Shown: piece after piece, positions 14,851-23,068 of the stretch
How the letters are laid out: every line of letters begins with the position of its first letter
How positions within the stretch are numbered: the stretch's first letter is position 1
The notes under the pieces: model-generated
What the model was told of the DNA's origin: nothing
Databases searched by the model: none
What the model saw: the letters and a program-made list of their open reading frames with translations, nothing else
Assembly (NCBI GenBank): GCA_904501985.1
Contig: CAJGCT010000026.1
Coordinates: forward strand, 1-26,261
Reading direction: 5' to 3'
DNA length: 26,261 nt
Source: an uncultured Clostridia bacterium
GTDB lineage: Bacteria > Bacillota > Clostridia > Oscillospirales > CAG-272
Program-made: the position numbers and the translations under genes

Positions 14851-16125
14851 ATGATGATCGGCGCATTGATTCTTTTTGCACTCACCTATGTGCTTATGCT
14901 TGCATTCAGCAAGTACAGACCCTACATTGCTCTTGCCTCGGGACTTGTTTTCATTGTGACAGGCATGCTTTCGCTTGAAAACATATTCGGCTCTGTTGAT
15001 TTCAACGTGCTTCTTATGATTGCAGGCACAATGGGAACGGTTGCACTGTTTATTGAGAGCAAAATGCCCGAACTTCTTGCGGACCTTATTATGAGTAAAA
15101 TACCCAATGTCAAATGGGCTATAGTTGCAATGTCGCTGTTCTCCGGTATTATTTCCGCATTTGTTGACAACGTAGCAACTGTACTTATGGTAGCTCCCGT
15201 TGCTCTTGAGATAGCGAAAAAGCTTAAAGTGAATCCCGTGCCGTTTATCATCTCCATCGCGGTTTCCTCAAATCTTCAGGGCGCGGCGACGCTTGTTGGC
15301 GACACCACCGCCATTATGCTGGGTTCGGCGCTTGACATGAGCTTTATGGACTTCTTCTGGTACAAGGGCAGACCCGGTATGTTCTTCGCAGTAGAGCTTG
15401 GTGCGATACTTTCGGCTGTAATCGTGGCGTTTCTTTTCAGAAAAGAAAAAGCTCCTATTCCGAAGAGCGGAGAGCTGACAAAAGTTAATGACTTCGTACC
15501 GACTTTACTTCTCGGAGGTACTATTCTCGCGCTGATTATCGCATCCTTTATTCCGAACAAGCCGGCAATCACAAACGGTCTTATATGCTGTGTGATTCTC
15601 CTTATGGGTCTTGTTTACAACTTCATTCGGAAAAGAACTGCCGAAGCTGTTGTTTCGCCCCTCAAGACCATCGACTTTGAGACCATCGGACTTTTACTCG
15701 GTCTTTTCATAATGATAGGTGGAATTTCTGAGCAGGGCGTAATCGACGCGGCGGCAAATCTTCTTGCCAAGGCAGGCGGCGGAAATGTGTTCGTTCTTTA
15801 CACGGTGATTGTATGGGCATCGGTACTTATTTCGGCGTTTATCGACAACATCCCATATGTTGCAACCATGATTCCCGTTATCGGAGGTCTTGCGGCGGCA
15901 CTTAATATAGACCCCACGGTGCTTTATTTCGGCTTGCTTTCCGGAGCGACTCTCGGCGGCAACTGCACGCCCATCGGTGCATCGGCGAATATTACGGGTA
16001 TTGGCATTCTCCGCAAGGAAGGATATACCGTTAAAAACAGCGATTTCTTCAAGATAGGTATTCCGTTTACCCTTGCCGCAATTATTCCTGCATACATATT
16101 GCTGTGGATAATGTACGGCGTGTGA
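14851..16125 (+). CDS. ArsB/NhaD-type ion permease (IT superfamily)
   Basis: 424 residues with about 10-12 membrane segments in two inverted halves. Each half has an Asp-Asn reentrant region (FVDNVATVLMVAP near 110 and FIDNIPYVATMIP near 333) followed by a Gly/Thr-rich loop (SNLQGAATLVGDTTAIMLG and SGATLGGNCTPIGASANITG). This duplicated pattern is characteristic of ArsB/NhaD/CitM-like permeases. Substrates in the group include Na+/H+, arsenite and di- or tricarboxylates, and the sequence does not decide between them. No ars genes are near. The start is ATGATG at 14851/14854 behind AAGGGG; which Met is used is unclear. It is the last gene before a strong terminator, 49 nt after the flippase gene. 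Confidence 0.82.
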   Translation: MMIGALILFALTYVLMLAFSKYRPYIALASGLVFIVTGMLSLENIFGSVDFNVLLMIAGTMGTVALFIESKMPELLADLIMSKIPNVKWAIVAMSLFSGIISAFVDNVATVLMVAPVALEIAKKLKVNPVPFIISIAVSSNLQGAATLVGDTTAIMLGSALDMSFMDFFWYKGRPGMFFAVELGAILSAVIVAFLFRKEKAPIPKSGELTKVNDFVPTLLLGGTILALIIASFIPNKPAITNGLICCVILLMGLVYNFIRKRTAEAVVSPLKTIDFETIGLLLGLFIMIGGISEQGVIDAAANLLAKAGGGNVFVLYTVIVWASVLISAFIDNIPYVATMIPVIGGLAAALNIDPTVLYFGLLSGATLGGNCTPIGASANITGIGILRKEGYTVKNSDFFKIGIPFTLAAIIPAYILLWIMYGV

Positions 16126-16158
16126 GTGAATATGCCATCCGAACCGGAAGAGAATAAT

Positions 16159-16193
16159 AAAATCCCGTCAGCGCTGAGCGCTGACGGGATTTT
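16159..16193. terminator. Bidirectional intrinsic terminator
   Basis: A perfect 16-bp palindrome with a 3-nt loop: AAAATCCCGTCAGCGC (16159-16174) pairs with the arm at 16178-16193. It has an A-run on one side and a T-run on the other, so it can end both the long plus-strand operon and the convergent hpf transcript. Confidence 0.93.
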
Positions 16194-16202
16194 GCCGTAT
16201 AC

Positions 16203-16715
16203 TTATTTCTTCGGTACAATAACGCCGTAGTCGCCGTCGGAACGCTTGTACACAACATTGACTTCGCCGGAAACCGAATCCGAGTAGATAAAGAAGCTGT
16301 GACCGACAAGGTTCATCTGAAGCACCGCTTCTTCGGGTGTCATGGGACGAAGCTCAAATTCCTTTGTGCGTATAATCGGCTCGTCATCCACAGGCTCTTC
16401 GGGAAATTCCCTCATAACATTTTCGCGAAGCCGCTTTTCAAGCTTGGTCTTGTTTTTGCGTATCTGCCGCTCAATTGCTTCCGAAGCAAGGTCAAGGGCG
16501 TTTCTGAAGGTATCGTCGGTTTCCTCGCCGCGGTAGATCATACCGCCTGCCATGATGGTGACTTCCACCCGCTCACGGTTCTTAGGTGCGGAGAGCTTGA
16601 CCGTGGCGGTCGCTTCGTCGCGGAAGTATTTGTCAAATTTTGCAAGCTTTGCTTCGGCAATGGGCTTGAAATCTTCCGGTACGCTTAAATGTCTTCCAAC
16701 GTAGTTAATTAACAT
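16203..16715 (-). CDS. hpf: Ribosome hibernation promoting factor, long form
   Basis: 170 residues. The N-terminal S30AE/RaiA domain (about 1-100: MLINYVGRHLSVPEDFKPIAEAKLAKFDKYF, then VKLSAPKNRERVEVTIMAGGMIYRGEETDDTFRNALDLASEAIERQIRKNK) binds the decoding centre. A linker and the C-terminal dimerisation domain (about 112-170: IIRTKEFELRPMTPEEAVLQMNLVGHSFFIYSDSVSGEVNVVYKRSDGDYGVI) follow. Both domains make this the long form that pairs 70S ribosomes into 100S particles. The start ATG has a GGTGGAGAG ribosome site. It has its own promoter and shares the palindromic terminator with the operon that runs toward it. Confidence 0.96.
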   Translation of the reverse strand: MLINYVGRHLSVPEDFKPIAEAKLAKFDKYFRDEATATVKLSAPKNRERVEVTIMAGGMIYRGEETDDTFRNALDLASEAIERQIRKNKTKLEKRLRENVMREFPEEPVDDEPIIRTKEFELRPMTPEEAVLQMNLVGHSFFIYSDSVSGEVNVVYKRSDGDYGVIVPKK

Positions 16716-16789
16716 AAACTCTCCACCTTTTTATTTAATTTTTCGGGATGCAGATACCGATTTGCAGCACCTTTATCATCCGCATCTTT

Positions 16790-16818
16790 ATTATACCATA
16801 TTTCCTCATAAAAATCAA
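16790..16818 (-). promoter_or_regulatory. Sigma-A promoter of hpf
   Basis: Minus-strand TTGATT (16813-16818), a 17-nt spacer and TATAAT (16790-16795), about 75 nt upstream of the hpf start. The 308-base region between hpf and asd holds this promoter and the divergent asd promoter; nothing else was recognised in it. Confidence 0.8.
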
Positions 16819-16907
16819 CAGTTTGGGTAAATTTATTTTATAATTTATTGTGAACAGTGCACTAAAAAATGTTACATTTTAAATTGAGTAAAATCTTGCA
16901 TTTTTTA

Positions 16908-16937
16908 TTGACAGAAAGGGGCGAAATGTGGTATAAT
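16908..16937 (+). promoter_or_regulatory. Sigma-A promoter of asd
   Basis: TTGACA (16908-16913), an 18-nt spacer and TATAAT (16932-16937). The leader to the ATG at 17024 is about 80 nt, AU-rich and without a recognisable lysine riboswitch. Confidence 0.85.
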
Positions 16938-17023
16938 ATAAGTAGTGTTCTTGTGTTTTGCTCCATTCTTTGATGGATATAAGACATATAAAAATATATT
17001 TACATAAATCGGAGGACAATATT

Positions 17024-18106
17024 ATGTCAAACAAGCTTCGTGCCGGCATCGTCGGTGCTACGGGTATGGTAGGTCAGAGATTTATCACTCTTTTGCAGGA
17101 TCATCCCTATTTCGAAATAACCGCTCTCGCGGCAAGCCCCCGCAGTGCAGGCAAAACCTATGAGGAGGCTCTTGGCGGAAGATGGAAGCTGTCCACTCCC
17201 ATGCCGCAGTCAGTAAAAGATATGGTCGTTATCGACGCTTCCAAGCTTGATGTTATGGCTGAGCTTGTGGATTTCGTATTCTGTGCGGTAGACATGAAGA
17301 AGGACGAAATCAAAGCACTTGAGGAAGCTTACGCAAAGGCGGAGATCCCCGTTGTTTCCAACAACTCTGCTAACCGCTGGACTCCCGATGTTCCTATGGT
17401 AATACCGGAAATCAACGATGCTCACCTTGAGGTTATCGAGGCACAGAAGAAGCGTCTCGGAACAAAGCGCGGATTTATTGCGGTAAAGCCTAACTGCTCC
17501 ATTCAGTCCTATGTTCCCGCACTTACTCCCCTTCTTAAATATGAGCCCACTGAGATTGTGGCAACAACCTATCAGGCAATCTCCGGTGCAGGCAAGACCT
17601 TCAACGAGTGGCCCGAAATGATCGACAACGTTATTCCTTACATCGGCGGCGAGGAAGAAAAATCCGAGCAGGAGCCACTTCGCGTTTGGGGTAAGGTTGA
17701 AAACGGCGAGATCGTTAAGGCGGAAGCTCCCGTTATCACCACACAGTGCATCCGCGTGCCTGTAACCGACGGTCACACCGCAGCTGTGTTTGTAAAATTC
17801 AAAAACAAGCCTACCAAAGAAGAAATCCTCAAAGCGTGGGCGGATTATTCCGGCAAGCCGCAGGAGCTTGAGCTTCCTCATGCACCCAAGCAGTTTATCC
17901 ACTACTTCGAGGAAGACAACCGTCCCCAGGCGAAGATCGACCGCGATCTTGAGGGCGGTATGGCAATATCCATCGGACGTCTTCGCGAGGATAAGATATA
18001 CGACTATAAGTTTGTGGGACTATCCCACAACACTCTGCGCGGTGCTGCCGGCGGCGCGGTAGAGATCGCCGAGCTTCTCTTCAGACTCGGATACCTTTCA
18101 AAGTAA
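17024..18106 (+). CDS. asd: Aspartate-semialdehyde dehydrogenase, archaeal/fungal type
   Basis: 360 residues from the ATG at 17024, chosen because GGAGG sits at 17011-17015; an upstream in-frame ATG at 16958 lacks a ribosome site. The enzyme reduces aspartyl phosphate to aspartate semialdehyde with NADPH, feeding lysine, threonine, methionine and cell-wall diaminopimelate. Visible features are the Rossmann motif GIVGATGMVGQRF, the catalytic Cys158 in KPNCSIQSYVPALTPLL, and ISGAGKTFNEWPEMIDNVIPYIGGEEEKSEQEP, which is typical of the archaeal/fungal branch rather than the E. coli or B. subtilis branch. A catalytic His is expected in RVPVTDGHTAAV. It is transcribed alone from its own promoter. 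Confidence 0.95.
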   Translation: MSNKLRAGIVGATGMVGQRFITLLQDHPYFEITALAASPRSAGKTYEEALGGRWKLSTPMPQSVKDMVVIDASKLDVMAELVDFVFCAVDMKKDEIKALEEAYAKAEIPVVSNNSANRWTPDVPMVIPEINDAHLEVIEAQKKRLGTKRGFIAVKPNCSIQSYVPALTPLLKYEPTEIVATTYQAISGAGKTFNEWPEMIDNVIPYIGGEEEKSEQEPLRVWGKVENGEIVKAEAPVITTQCIRVPVTDGHTAAVFVKFKNKPTKEEILKAWADYSGKPQELELPHAPKQFIHYFEEDNRPQAKIDRDLEGGMAISIGRLREDKIYDYKFVGLSHNTLRGAAGGAVEIAELLFRLGYLSK

Positions 18107-18225
18107 TAGCTTCACAAGGCTGTGCCGCATAATGCGGCACAGCTGAATGTGCTTATTGGGAGAAATAATCCCACAGGGAAATCTCATGATGCTCCCATGC
18201 TCGGATTGTTCGCTTTGTGAAGCTA
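18107..18225 (+). ncRNA. Structured intergenic element between asd and purD
   Basis: A closing helix of 11 perfect base pairs, TAGCTTCACAA (18107-18117) with TTGTGAAGCTA (18215-18225), encloses about 97 nt. Directly inside it is a strong hairpin with 10-12 bp (GCTGTGCCGC at 18119-18128 and GCGGCACAGC at 18134-18143). A small TGGGA/TCCCA hairpin follows near 18157-18173. Together this looks like a multibranch RNA ending about 100 nt before purD. No ZTP, glycine, THF, T-box or SAM motif was recognised. The strong hairpin has no U-tract, so a simple asd terminator does not explain it well. The remaining 102 nt to purD hold a small CCG/CGG hairpin with CTTTTTA and the purD ribosome site. Confidence 0.5.
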
Positions 18226-18327
18226 CAAAACCGATGTGCGGCTTTTTATATAAATATTACGCTGATTTTCTCATATTTCGGCGAAACGCACGTCAAGATA
18301 TAAATAAAATCCAGGAGGAATAATCAA

Positions 18328-19596
18328 ATGAAATACGATATACTTATAGTCGGCGGCGGCGGACGCGAGCATACTATCGCCGAGACACTTAAAAAATCGC
18401 CGAAGTGCGGCAAGCTTTATATGGCTCCCGGCAACGGCGGTACTGCGGCTATTGCGGAAAATCTTCCAATAAAGGCTACCGATGTTGACGGAATAGTTGC
18501 GGCGGCTAAAGAAAAGAAGGTTGCCCTTGTTTTTGTAGCTCCCGACGATCCGCTTATGCTGGGAACGGTTGACCGCCTTGAGGCCGAGGGAATACGCGCA
18601 TTCGGTCCACGTGCCAATGCGGCTATAATTGAGGGCAGTAAGGTCTTTTCCAAGGAGCTTATGAAGAAGTACGGAATCCCCACTGCCGCTTACGAGGTGT
18701 TCGACAATTCCGCTGATGCTATTGCATATATTAAAAAACAGAACTCCTTCCCGGCTGTTATAAAGGCTGAGGGACTTGCTCTCGGAAAGGGAGTTATCAT
18801 CGCCGAGGATATGGCGGCGGCTGAGGCAGGCGTTCATGAGATCATGGACGACAAGGCGTTTGGTGATGCCGGAAACCGTGTTGTTATCGAGGAGTTCCTG
18901 ACAGGCCCCGAGGTTTCTGTGCTTGCATTTACCGACGGCAAAAATGTAGTTCCAATGGTTTCGGCGCAGGATCACAAGCGTGCTCTTGATGGAGATAAGG
19001 GACTCAATACCGGCGGCATGGGAACATTCTCCCCCAGCAGAATTTATACTCCCGACATTGCCGCAGTTTGCATGGAAACAATATTCCGCCCCTCTATCGA
19101 TGCTATGGCAAAAGAGGGAAGACCCTTTAAGGGCGTTATCTACTTCGGTCTTATGATAACAAACAAAGGACCTAAGGTAATTGAGTACAATGCGCGCTTC
19201 GGTGACCCCGAAACTCAGGTTGTGCTCCCTCGTCTTAAAACCGACTTCATTGATATAATCAATGCGGTTATCGACGAAAAGCTTGATGAGATCAATATCG
19301 AATGGGAGGATAACGCCTGCGTGTGCGTTGTTGCCGCATCCGGCGGATATCCTGTAAAGTATGCCAAGGGATATGAGATCACAGGTCTTTCGGAGCTTGC
19401 AAAAATGGAAGATATTATGGTTTTCCATGCAGGAACAGATATAAAGGACGGAAAGATAGTTACATCCGGCGGACGTGTTTTAGGTGTTACCGCAAAGGGT
19501 GAGAATCTTGATGCGGCTATAGCTAAGGCTTACGAGGCGATAAAATCTGTTAACTTCACAGATATGCATTATCGCCGCGACATTGGTGTAAAATGA
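18328..19596 (+). CDS. purD: Phosphoribosylamine--glycine ligase (GAR synthetase)
   Basis: 422 residues, normal length. The enzyme joins glycine to phosphoribosylamine with ATP, step two of purine synthesis. It begins with ILIVGGGGREHTIAETLKKSPKCGKLYMAPGN, followed by the ATP-grasp region (about 100-310) with KAEGLALGKGVIIAED, LNTGGMGTFSPS and IEYNARFGDPETQVVLPRL, and the C-terminal VVAASGGYPVKYAKGYEITGL domain. An AGGAGG ribosome site lies 10 nt before the ATG. Other pur genes are absent; purD stands alone with an RpiR-type regulator gene overlapping its last four bases (ATGA). The structured element upstream could regulate it. Confidence 0.97.
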   Translation: MKYDILIVGGGGREHTIAETLKKSPKCGKLYMAPGNGGTAAIAENLPIKATDVDGIVAAAKEKKVALVFVAPDDPLMLGTVDRLEAEGIRAFGPRANAAIIEGSKVFSKELMKKYGIPTAAYEVFDNSADAIAYIKKQNSFPAVIKAEGLALGKGVIIAEDMAAAEAGVHEIMDDKAFGDAGNRVVIEEFLTGPEVSVLAFTDGKNVVPMVSAQDHKRALDGDKGLNTGGMGTFSPSRIYTPDIAAVCMETIFRPSIDAMAKEGRPFKGVIYFGLMITNKGPKVIEYNARFGDPETQVVLPRLKTDFIDIINAVIDEKLDEINIEWEDNACVCVVAASGGYPVKYAKGYEITGLSELAKMEDIMVFHAGTDIKDGKIVTSGGRVLGVTAKGENLDAAIAKAYEAIKSVNFTDMHYRRDIGVK

Positions 19597-20471
19597 ACGG
19601 AGAAAAGGAACGCAGGGATCTTCTTTCCGAGATAGCGGAAAAGCTCCCGAAGCTGTCAAAAGGGCAGAAACAGATCGCCCACTATATGCTGGAGCACTAC
19701 GAAAAAGCGGCATATATGACTGCGGCGAAGCTTGGCGCGCTTGTTGGTGTGTCCGAGTCTACAGTTGTGCGCTTTGCCGGAGAGTTCGGATTCGAGGGCT
19801 ATCCCGAGCTTCAGCATTCTCTCCAGGAACTGATACGTACAAAGCTTACCACGCTCCAGCGAATCGAGATCGCAAATGACCGAATCGGTGATTCGGATCT
19901 TTTAGAATCGGTAATGATGTCCGATGTTGACAATATACGCCACACACTTGATAAGATTGACCGTAACTGCTTTAACCGTGCAGTTGATGCGCTGATCGGT
20001 GCAAGGACGGTTTACATTGTAGGTATGCGTTCATCTTCCACTGTGGCGCGATTCCTCACCTTCTACCTTGAGCTTATTCTGCCACAGGTAAAATTGGTGC
20101 GCTCTACAGGCGGCTCTGAGGTGTTCGAGCAGATACTTCGCATATCCTCTCTGGATGTGATGGTGGGAATAAGCTTCCCGCGCTATTCCAAGCGTATAAT
20201 AAACGCTCTTGAATATGCAAAATCCCAGGGTGCTCATGTTATCGCGCTTACCGACAGCGAGACCTCGCCGATAGCCGCTCATGCGGACGAGCTTCTTCTT
20301 GCAAAGAGCCAGATGGCATCCTTTGTGGATTCCCTTGTAGCTCCTCTTTCCATAATAAATGCGCTTATAGTTGCTATCGGAAAGAAGAAGCAAGCGGAGA
20401 CTGCGGCGACCTTTGAGAAGCTTGAGCGCATATGGGACGAATACGAGGTGTACGATACTTCTCACAGATAA
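19593..20471 (+). CDS. MurR/RpiR family transcriptional regulator
   Basis: 292 residues. An N-terminal helix-turn-helix domain of RpiR type (about 1-80: KLSKGQKQIAHYMLEHYEKAAYMTAAKLGALVGVSESTVVRFAGEFGFEGYPELQHSL) is joined to a C-terminal SIS sugar-phosphate-binding domain (about 120-260: ARTVYIVGMRSSSTVARFLTFYLELI..., VGISFPRYSKRIINALEYAKSQGAHVIALTDSETSPIAAHADELLL). These proteins usually sense phosphosugars and control nearby catabolic genes, yet no sugar genes adjoin it. It overlaps purD by 4 nt, so it is made with purD. Ligand and targets are unknown. Confidence 0.92.
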   Translation: MNGEKERRDLLSEIAEKLPKLSKGQKQIAHYMLEHYEKAAYMTAAKLGALVGVSESTVVRFAGEFGFEGYPELQHSLQELIRTKLTTLQRIEIANDRIGDSDLLESVMMSDVDNIRHTLDKIDRNCFNRAVDALIGARTVYIVGMRSSSTVARFLTFYLELILPQVKLVRSTGGSEVFEQILRISSLDVMVGISFPRYSKRIINALEYAKSQGAHVIALTDSETSPIAAHADELLLAKSQMASFVDSLVAPLSIINALIVAIGKKKQAETAATFEKLERIWDEYEVYDTSHR

Positions 20472-20507
20472 CACACTGTGCAGTATCGCCCTAGTAAGGA
20501 AGATTAA

Positions 20508-21734
20508 ATGAAAAAGATCATCATAATAGGCGCAGGCGCCGCGGGTATGACCGCGGCGATCTTCGCAGCTGAGGCAGGAGCCCATGTCATGCTTATGGAG
20601 CGCAACGACCGTCTCGGCAAAAAGCTTGCCATTACAGGCAAGGGAAGATGCAATATCACAAACAACAGCGATATAAATACCCATATCGAAAATACCCCTA
20701 CAAACCCCCGTTTTATGTATACGGCGCACTCCAATTTTCCCCCACAGGATGTAATGGCGTTTTTTGAGGAGCTTGGCGTGCCGCTTAAAACGGAGCGCGG
20801 TGACCGCGTTTTTCCTGTATCTGACAAGGCAGGAGATGTGTGCGGCGCACTGAAGCGGAAAATAAACCGTCTTGGCGTCAATGTCATAAACGAGCGCGTT
20901 ACGGATGTACGGGTCGGCGAGGGATTCTCTGTTGTCACCGACAGGGGCGAATACAGTGCCGATGCGGTTATTGTGGCAACAGGTGGTATGTCCTATCCGC
21001 TGACCGGCTCAACAGGCGACGGCTACCGTATTGCCGAGAGGCTTGGACACACGGTTGTGCAGCCAAAAGCCTCGCTTGTGCCCATTGAATGCTCCGAAAA
21101 GTGGGTTCGCGAGGCAATGGGACTCTCACTTCGGAATGTAACGCTGACGGCGGCTGAACTTGACGGAAAAACGGTGTTCTTCGAGCAGGGCGAGATGCTT
21201 TTTACCCATTTCGGCGTATCCGGACCTCTCGTTTTGTCCGCATCAAGCCATATGAAGGGGCTTGGAGACAAAAAGTACAGGCTTTTTATTGATCTTAAGC
21301 CTGCGCTTGACTTTGACACGCTTGATCGCCGTCTGCAGACCGATTTTTCGAAGAATATCAACAGGGATTTTATAAATTCGCTGGGTGAGCTGCTCCCATC
21401 GAAGCTTATACCCATAATAGTAAGCCTCAGCGGAATCGACGGGCGCAGAAAGGTCAATTCTATCACTCGCGAGGAGCGTCACGCCCTTGTTAAGCTCCTA
21501 AAGGAGCTTCCTCTGACTGCGGTACGCCCCCGTCCCATCGACGAGGCGATAATAACCTCCGGCGGCATAAATGTCAAGGAGATATCGCCAAAAACCATGG
21601 AATCAAAGATAGTACCCGGTCTGTATTTTGCAGGCGAGGTAATTGACGTTGACGCGTATACAGGCGGATTTAATTTGCAGATTGCATTCGCCACCGCAAA
21701 ACTTGCGGCTGAGTCTGCGGCGTCGGAATGGTAA
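20508..21734 (+). CDS. NAD(P)/FAD-dependent oxidoreductase, HI0933/BaiN-like
   Basis: 408 residues. The FAD-binding Rossmann motif is at the very N-terminus (IIIIGAGAAGMTAAIFAAEAGAHVMLMERNDRLGKKLAITGKGRCNITNN). VIVATGGMSYPLTGSTGDGYRIAERLGH near 160 and the C-terminal GLYFAGEVIDVDAYTGGFNLQIAFATAKLAAE are hallmarks of the HI0933 group. Some members (BaiN) reduce bile-acid intermediates in gut Clostridia, but most are uncharacterised housekeeping flavoproteins, and the linkage here to cmk-plsC-ispH argues for the latter. The gene opens a cluster typical of Clostridia; 36 nt separate it from the RpiR gene with no clear promoter. Confidence 0.9.
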   Translation: MKKIIIIGAGAAGMTAAIFAAEAGAHVMLMERNDRLGKKLAITGKGRCNITNNSDINTHIENTPTNPRFMYTAHSNFPPQDVMAFFEELGVPLKTERGDRVFPVSDKAGDVCGALKRKINRLGVNVINERVTDVRVGEGFSVVTDRGEYSADAVIVATGGMSYPLTGSTGDGYRIAERLGHTVVQPKASLVPIECSEKWVREAMGLSLRNVTLTAAELDGKTVFFEQGEMLFTHFGVSGPLVLSASSHMKGLGDKKYRLFIDLKPALDFDTLDRRLQTDFSKNINRDFINSLGELLPSKLIPIIVSLSGIDGRRKVNSITREERHALVKLLKELPLTAVRPRPIDEAIITSGGINVKEISPKTMESKIVPGLYFAGEVIDVDAYTGGFNLQIAFATAKLAAESAASEW

Positions 21735-21758
21735 TATAGATATAAAGGAGAAACGGTT

Positions 21759-22427
21759 ATGGATAAAATCGTAATTGCCCTTGACGGACCAAGCGGTGCC
21801 GGCAAAAGCTCGCTTGCCAAGGCTATTGCCGCAAAGCTCGGTATAGTTTATCTTGACACAGGCGCACTTTACCGCACTGTGGGACTTTTTGTAAGAAGAA
21901 ACGATGCCGACCCCAAGAATGAGGAAGCTGTGAGTGCACTTCTTCCGGAACTTGATATTGATGTAAAGATAGTGGACGGCGCACAGCAGGTTTACCTTAA
22001 CGGCGAGTGTGTGGGCGATGCTATACGCACCCCCGAAATGTCCATGTACGCATCTGCTGTTTCGGCTTTGCCGTCGGTCAGAGCTTTTCTTCTTGATACA
22101 CAGCGAGCTTTTGCGCGCCGCTCCTCCGTTATTATGGACGGACGCGACATCGGCACTGTTGTGCTTCCCGATGCGGACGTTAAGATATTCCTTACCGCAA
22201 GCGATGAGGTGCGTGCGCAGCGCCGACTGAAGGAGCTTCTTGAAAAGGGGCAGACCGTCACCTTTGAGGAAGTCCTTTCAGACATGAGAGCACGCGATCT
22301 TGCGGATTCCACAAGAGCGGCGGCACCCCTTAAAATAGCGGACGATGCAAAGCTTCTTGACAACAGTGAGCTTGATTTTGACGGTACTGTTGCGGCGGCA
22401 CTTGATATAATATCAGCGGCAAAATAA
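21759..22427 (+). CDS. cmk: Cytidylate kinase
   Basis: 222 residues, standard length. It phosphorylates CMP and dCMP with ATP. The P-loop is IALDGPSGAGKSSLAKAIAAKLG (about 5-27). LDTGALYRTVGLF, IRTPEMSMYASAVSALPSVRAFLLDTQR and the catalytic IMDGRDIGTVVLPDADVKIFLTAS follow, then the LID region RAQRRLKEL and RDLADSTRAAAPL. A ribosome site AAAGGAG precedes the ATG. It lies 24 nt after the flavoprotein gene and 20 nt before the acyltransferase gene. Confidence 0.97.
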   Translation: MDKIVIALDGPSGAGKSSLAKAIAAKLGIVYLDTGALYRTVGLFVRRNDADPKNEEAVSALLPELDIDVKIVDGAQQVYLNGECVGDAIRTPEMSMYASAVSALPSVRAFLLDTQRAFARRSSVIMDGRDIGTVVLPDADVKIFLTASDEVRAQRRLKELLEKGQTVTFEEVLSDMRARDLADSTRAAAPLKIADDAKLLDNSELDFDGTVAAALDIISAAK

Positions 22428-22447
22428 GTGAAAGGTTTTAGACTAAA

Positions 22448-23068
22448 ATGAATCTTTACAAGGCTATCAGAACTTATCTTCCGGGGGTTATTTCGTGGCT
22501 TTTTAATATACACGTTCACGGCAGTGAAAACGAGCCGCCGGAGGGAGGCTATATTGCCTGCTCAAACCACATAAGCTTTGTTGATGTACTTACTCTTGCT
22601 GTGGCTGTAAAAAGGCAGCTCCGTTATATGGCGAAAAAAGAGCTGTTTTCGATTCCCGTTCTCGGCGGTATTGTAAAGGCGTGCGGCGCGTTTCCCGTTG
22701 ACAGAAAGGGAAGCGCTGTGGCGGCTCTCAAAAAGTCTATCGCCATTCTCGGAGAGGGTGAGCCTGTGGGAATGTTCCCCACGGGTCACAGATTTTCAGG
22801 TGTGAAATTTGATACGACCAAGGATGAAATAAAATCAGGCGCGGCAATGGCTTGTTATCGGGCAAAGGTGCCGGTTGTTCCTATGTTTATTGCCACAAAG
22901 AATGACCGCGTAGTGCTGTTTCGCCGCATAGACATATATGTGGGCAAGCCTATAGCCTATGAAGAATTCGGATTTACAAAGGGCGGGGCGGAGGAATATG
23001 ACCGCGGAGCTGAGCTTATATACGAGCGCATAGCTGAGCTTATGCCTGAGGAGAGACGAAGCTTATGA
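22448..23068 (+). CDS. plsC: PlsC-like 1-acylglycerol-3-phosphate acyltransferase
   Basis: 206 residues, the short PlsC size. It would acylate lysophosphatidate at the membrane. Block I is SNHISFVD with the catalytic dyad His41 and Asp46; block II is GAFPVDRKG (80-88); block IV is VPVVPMFIATK. Block III reads MFPTGHRFSG (109-118), whereas most PlsC proteins have FPEGTRS: the substrate-contacting Glu is replaced by Thr112 and the following Thr by His114, while Arg115 is kept. The acyl acceptor may therefore differ. The N-terminus has one hydrophobic stretch. It overlaps the next start by 4 nt (ATGA). Confidence 0.88.
   Translation: MNLYKAIRTYLPGVISWLFNIHVHGSENEPPEGGYIACSNHISFVDVLTLAVAVKRQLRYMAKKELFSIPVLGGIVKACGAFPVDRKGSAVAALKKSIAILGEGEPVGMFPTGHRFSGVKFDTTKDEIKSGAAMACYRAKVPVVPMFIATKNDRVVLFRRIDIYVGKPIAYEEFGFTKGGAEEYDRGAELIYERIAELMPEERRSL

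Noticed and set aside
14851..16125. Arsenite efflux pump assignment for the permease
   Set aside because: No arsR, arsC or arsA nearby and the superfamily has many substrates, so only the superfamily is stated.
16938..17023. Lysine riboswitch before asd
   Set aside because: The leader is only about 80 nt, AU-rich and without the conserved lysine-aptamer blocks, which need about 170 nt.
17210..17902. 230-codon open frame antisense to asd
   Set aside because: Entirely within asd on the other strand, with no ribosome site and no recognisable domain.
18107..18327. ZTP, glycine, THF, PRPP or T-box leader before purD
   Set aside because: None of the conserved sequence blocks (for example GCCUGGGC of ZTP or the T-box GGUGGNACCGCG) is present; kept only as an unidentified structured element.
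18271..19428. 385-codon open frame antisense to purD
   Set aside because: It lies opposite an intact purD and its translation shows no family features; it is a mirror of the purD codon pattern.
20508..21734. Claim that the flavoprotein is a bile-acid enzyme (BaiN)
   Set aside because: No bai operon is present and the gene sits in a housekeeping cluster; HI0933-like family membership is all the sequence supports.
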